Assembly (NCBI RefSeq): GCF_036016755.1
Contig: NZ_JAYXIH010000001.1
Span: forward strand, 62,001 to 126,000
DNA from: Aurantimonas coralicida_A
GTDB lineage: Bacteria > Pseudomonadota > Alphaproteobacteria > Rhizobiales > Rhizobiaceae
Length of the DNA: 64,000 nucleotides
Direction: 5' to 3'
How positions within the stretch are numbered: position 1 is the stretch's first letter; every line of letters starts with the position of its first letter. Positions 61,953-64,000 of this stretch are shown one piece after another. The notes under the pieces were generated by a model that saw only the letters and a list, made by a program, of their open reading frames with translations, made no database searches and was not told where the DNA came from. A program made the position numbers and the translations under genes.

Positions 61953-62971
61953 GACCGCGCGCCCTCGGATAGACGGGAAACGAAACCGGCGATGCCGCCG
62001 CGGGTGAAGAGGACGAGGAGCACGAGGAGAATTCCGAGCCAGAGCTTCCAGTGTTCGGAAAACTGCGCCAGCCAATCCTCCAGCAGCAGAAACGCGATCG
62101 CCCCGGCGATCGCGCCGACGAGGGTTCCCATGCCGCCGAAGACGACCATGACGATCAGCTCGCCCGAGCGTTGCCACGTCATGTAGGCGGGGGAGACGAA
62201 CTCGGCCTGATTGGCGAGGAAGACGCCAGCGACGCCGGCAATCGCACCCGCGATGACATAGGCGGTCAGTTGGTACGGGAACGGGGCAAAGCCGATCGCC
62301 TGCATGCGAAGCCGATTGTCGCGGGTTCCCCGCAGTACCCTGCCGAAGCGTGAGGCGACCAGCGCTCTCAGGCCGACAAAGGCGGCGACGAGGAAACCGA
62401 GCGCACCGTAGAAGAGGACGTGATCGCTCTCTAACAAGTCCGTACCGAACAGCGTCGAGCGGTTGGCGAGGGTGATGCCATCATCGCCGCCATAGGCCGA
62501 CAGCGAGACCATGAAGAAATACGCCATTTGGCCGAAGGCGAGGGTGATCATGATGAAATAGACGCCCTTGGTCCGCAACGAGATCGCCCCGGTGATCAGG
62601 GCGAAGAGCGCTGAAACCAGGATAGCGGCGAGCGCCTGAAGCAAAATGTCCTCGATGCCGTTCGCCGCCAGGATCGCGACGGCATAGGCTCCGAGCCCGA
62701 TGAAGGCCGCATGGCCGAAGGACACCATCGCGCCGTAGCCGAGTACGAGGTCGAGCGAGAGCGCTGCGATCGCGAAGATCGTCAGGCGGGTGGCAGTAAC
62801 GAGCAGAAACGGATCGTCGAGGGCCCATGCCAGCAGCGGCAGGAGCCCGAGACCGGCGAAAATCACTGCGGCCGCGACACTGGAGCCGTGACGGCCGAGG
62901 AGCGGGCGACGAACGGCTCCGACGTCGATCTGCGAATTGGAGACAGCAGCGTCCGACAGGCCCGAGGTCAT
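61949..62971 (-). CDS. livM: Branched-chain amino acid-type ABC transporter permease LivM
   Basis: A 340-residue permease with about nine helices. Family landmarks are SLDLVLGYGAMVSFGHAAFI, GAYAVAI and VVFGGMGTLVGAIAGAIAF. It overlaps livH by four bases at its start and livG by four at its end. Confidence 0.94.
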   Translation of the reverse strand: MTSGLSDAAVSNSQIDVGAVRRPLLGRHGSSVAAAVIFAGLGLLPLLAWALDDPFLLVTATRLTIFAIAALSLDLVLGYGAMVSFGHAAFIGLGAYAVAILAANGIEDILLQALAAILVSALFALITGAISLRTKGVYFIMITLAFGQMAYFFMVSLSAYGGDDGITLANRSTLFGTDLLESDHVLFYGALGFLVAAFVGLRALVASRFGRVLRGTRDNRLRMQAIGFAPFPYQLTAYVIAGAIAGVAGVFLANQAEFVSPAYMTWQRSGELIVMVVFGGMGTLVGAIAGAIAFLLLEDWLAQFSEHWKLWLGILLVLLVLFTRGGIAGFVSRLSEGARS

Positions 62972-63894
62972 TGGACGGTCCCTTTGGTCGGAAACAGCCC
63001 GGAGGGCCTGAAGAACAAGACCGCCGCCATCAGGATGTAGATCAGCATCGGCGCCAGGGTTCGGCCGGTCTGCGAAGCGGCCGACGGGTCCATCAGGCTG
63101 CGCAACAGGATCGGCCCGAAGGTGCGGCCGAGCGTGTCGACCAGACCGACGAGGATGGCTGCTACGAAAGCGCCACGGACCGACCCGACGCCGCCAATGA
63201 CAATGACGACGAAGGTCAGGATCAGGACGCTGTCGCCCATGCCGGGCTCGACGGAAAGGATCGGTGCGACCATGGCGCCGGCAAAGCCCGCCAGCATTGC
63301 CCCGAGGCCGAAGACGATCATGAACAGCCGGCCGATGTCGACGCCGAGCGCCGAGACCATCGGTCCGTTGGTGGCGCCGGCCCTGAGCAGCATGCCGATC
63401 CGCGTGTGATTGACCATCAGATAAAGGCCAAGGGCAGTGACGAGACCGGAGGCGATGATCGCAACCCGGAAGAACGGATAGCGCATGTTGCCGATGAGCG
63501 GCATCGAGCCAGAAAGGATATCGGGGATCGGCACGCTCATCGGTGCCGCGCCCCAGATCATCTTCACCCCCTCATTGAGGATCAGGATGAGCCCGAAAGT
63601 AGCGAGCACCTGATCGAGGTGATCGCGGTCGTAGAGTCGCCGAAAGATCAGGAATTCCAGAACGATGCCGAAGGCGAGCGTCGCCGGAAGAGCGAGGGCC
63701 AGCCCGAGGAAGAAGTCACCGGTGAAGGCGGTGAAGGTGGCAGCCAGATAGGCGCCGACCATGTACAGAACGCCGTGCGCCAGGTTGATCAGGTCCATGA
63801 CACCGAAGATCAGTGTCAGCCCGGCGGCGACGAGGAACAAGAGGATGCCGAGTTGGATCCCGTTCAGCGCCTGGAGAAGAAAGAGGTTGAACAT
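62968..63894 (-). CDS. livH: Branched-chain amino acid-type ABC transporter permease LivH
   Basis: A 308-residue permease with about eight helices. LQALNGIQLGILLFLVAAGL, MDLINLAHGVLYMVGAYLA and IVIGGVGSVRGAFVAAILVG are typical of LivH. The solute-binding protein (livK) is not in the window and should lie just upstream on the minus strand, beyond 64000. The remaining 106 bases after this start hold no gene I can see. Confidence 0.94.
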   Translation of the reverse strand: MFNLFLLQALNGIQLGILLFLVAAGLTLIFGVMDLINLAHGVLYMVGAYLAATFTAFTGDFFLGLALALPATLAFGIVLEFLIFRRLYDRDHLDQVLATFGLILILNEGVKMIWGAAPMSVPIPDILSGSMPLIGNMRYPFFRVAIIASGLVTALGLYLMVNHTRIGMLLRAGATNGPMVSALGVDIGRLFMIVFGLGAMLAGFAGAMVAPILSVEPGMGDSVLILTFVVIVIGGVGSVRGAFVAAILVGLVDTLGRTFGPILLRSLMDPSAASQTGRTLAPMLIYILMAAVLFFRPSGLFPTKGTVQ

Positions 63895-64000
63895 CCGTGC
63901 CCTTCGGCGGCTCGTTCATCGCGGCAAGCGGCCATGATGCCATCCCGGCACCGCCAGTCCAGAACGGCGGCGCTCGACATCAAAATCGAACACCCGCTCG

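Overview
The window reads as a chromosomal segment of a GC-rich alphaproteobacterium, most likely Hyphomicrobiales (Rhizobiales). The evidence is a phosphatidylcholine synthase, an IalB-family protein, a rhizobial-type SOS box (GTTC-N7-GTTC), a rhizobial anaerobox (TTGATC-N2-GATCAA), PII/glutamine synthetase under a sigma-54 promoter, and Rhizobiales-like intergenic palindromes. The genus cannot be fixed from the sequence alone. Nearly all of the window is coding. I saw no rRNA, CRISPR array, insertion sequence or prophage.

1-8.2 kb is an anaerobic respiration island. It starts with the end of a nitrate reductase operon (narJ tail, narI, a cytoplasmic parvulin). Facing it is a minus-strand operon ubiT-ubiU-ubiV-DUF2478-moeA, which joins the O2-independent ubiquinone hydroxylation proteins to molybdenum cofactor synthesis. 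Divergent from ubiT is ubiD-ubiX, the prenyl-hydroxybenzoate decarboxylase and its prenyl-FMN synthase. One perfect FNR/FixK box sits between the two divergent operons, with class II geometry toward ubiD. Together they would supply quinone and Moco to the nitrate reductase when oxygen is absent.

8.4-29.5 kb is mostly housekeeping: glnB-glnA with a sigma-54 promoter, the NAD(P)HX repair enzyme, a DUF72 protein, a PIN/Phd toxin-antitoxin pair with its operator, divergent uvrA and ssb sharing an SOS box, a secreted protein that appears to start at ATT, a MarC protein, gyrA, a 42-residue membrane protein, coaD, two cyclophilins, queA-tgt, and a 2-kb zone of orphan genes ending at tRNA-Lys(UUU).

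28.8-48 kb holds ccdA, glmU-glmS, a DUF502 protein, recG, sdhE-mfd, a secreted orphan, a family 5 solute-binding protein, an IalB protein, hspQ, an auxin-efflux-type carrier, a UbiH-family (O2-dependent) hydroxylase, pcs and a quinone oxidoreductase.

48-64 kb is a catabolic island. A CodA-like amidohydrolase precedes a fused 2-aminobenzoyl-CoA monooxygenase/reductase on the plus strand. The minus strand carries 2-aminobenzoate-CoA ligase, acyl-CoA dehydrogenase, enoyl-CoA hydratase, an SDR, a RidA protein, an arylformamidase-like hydrolase and a MarR regulator. Behind these lie a flavin monooxygenase, a cupin and a LivHMGF ABC transporter. A shared AT-rich motif (TAGTTTAA-N3-TAAAATA) overlaps the promoters of both the monooxygenase and the SDR-led operon and is a good candidate for the MarR operator. 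The best leads are the FNR-controlled quinone/Moco island, the aminobenzoyl-CoA regulon with RidA as a likely enamine hydrolase, and the ATT-start gene.
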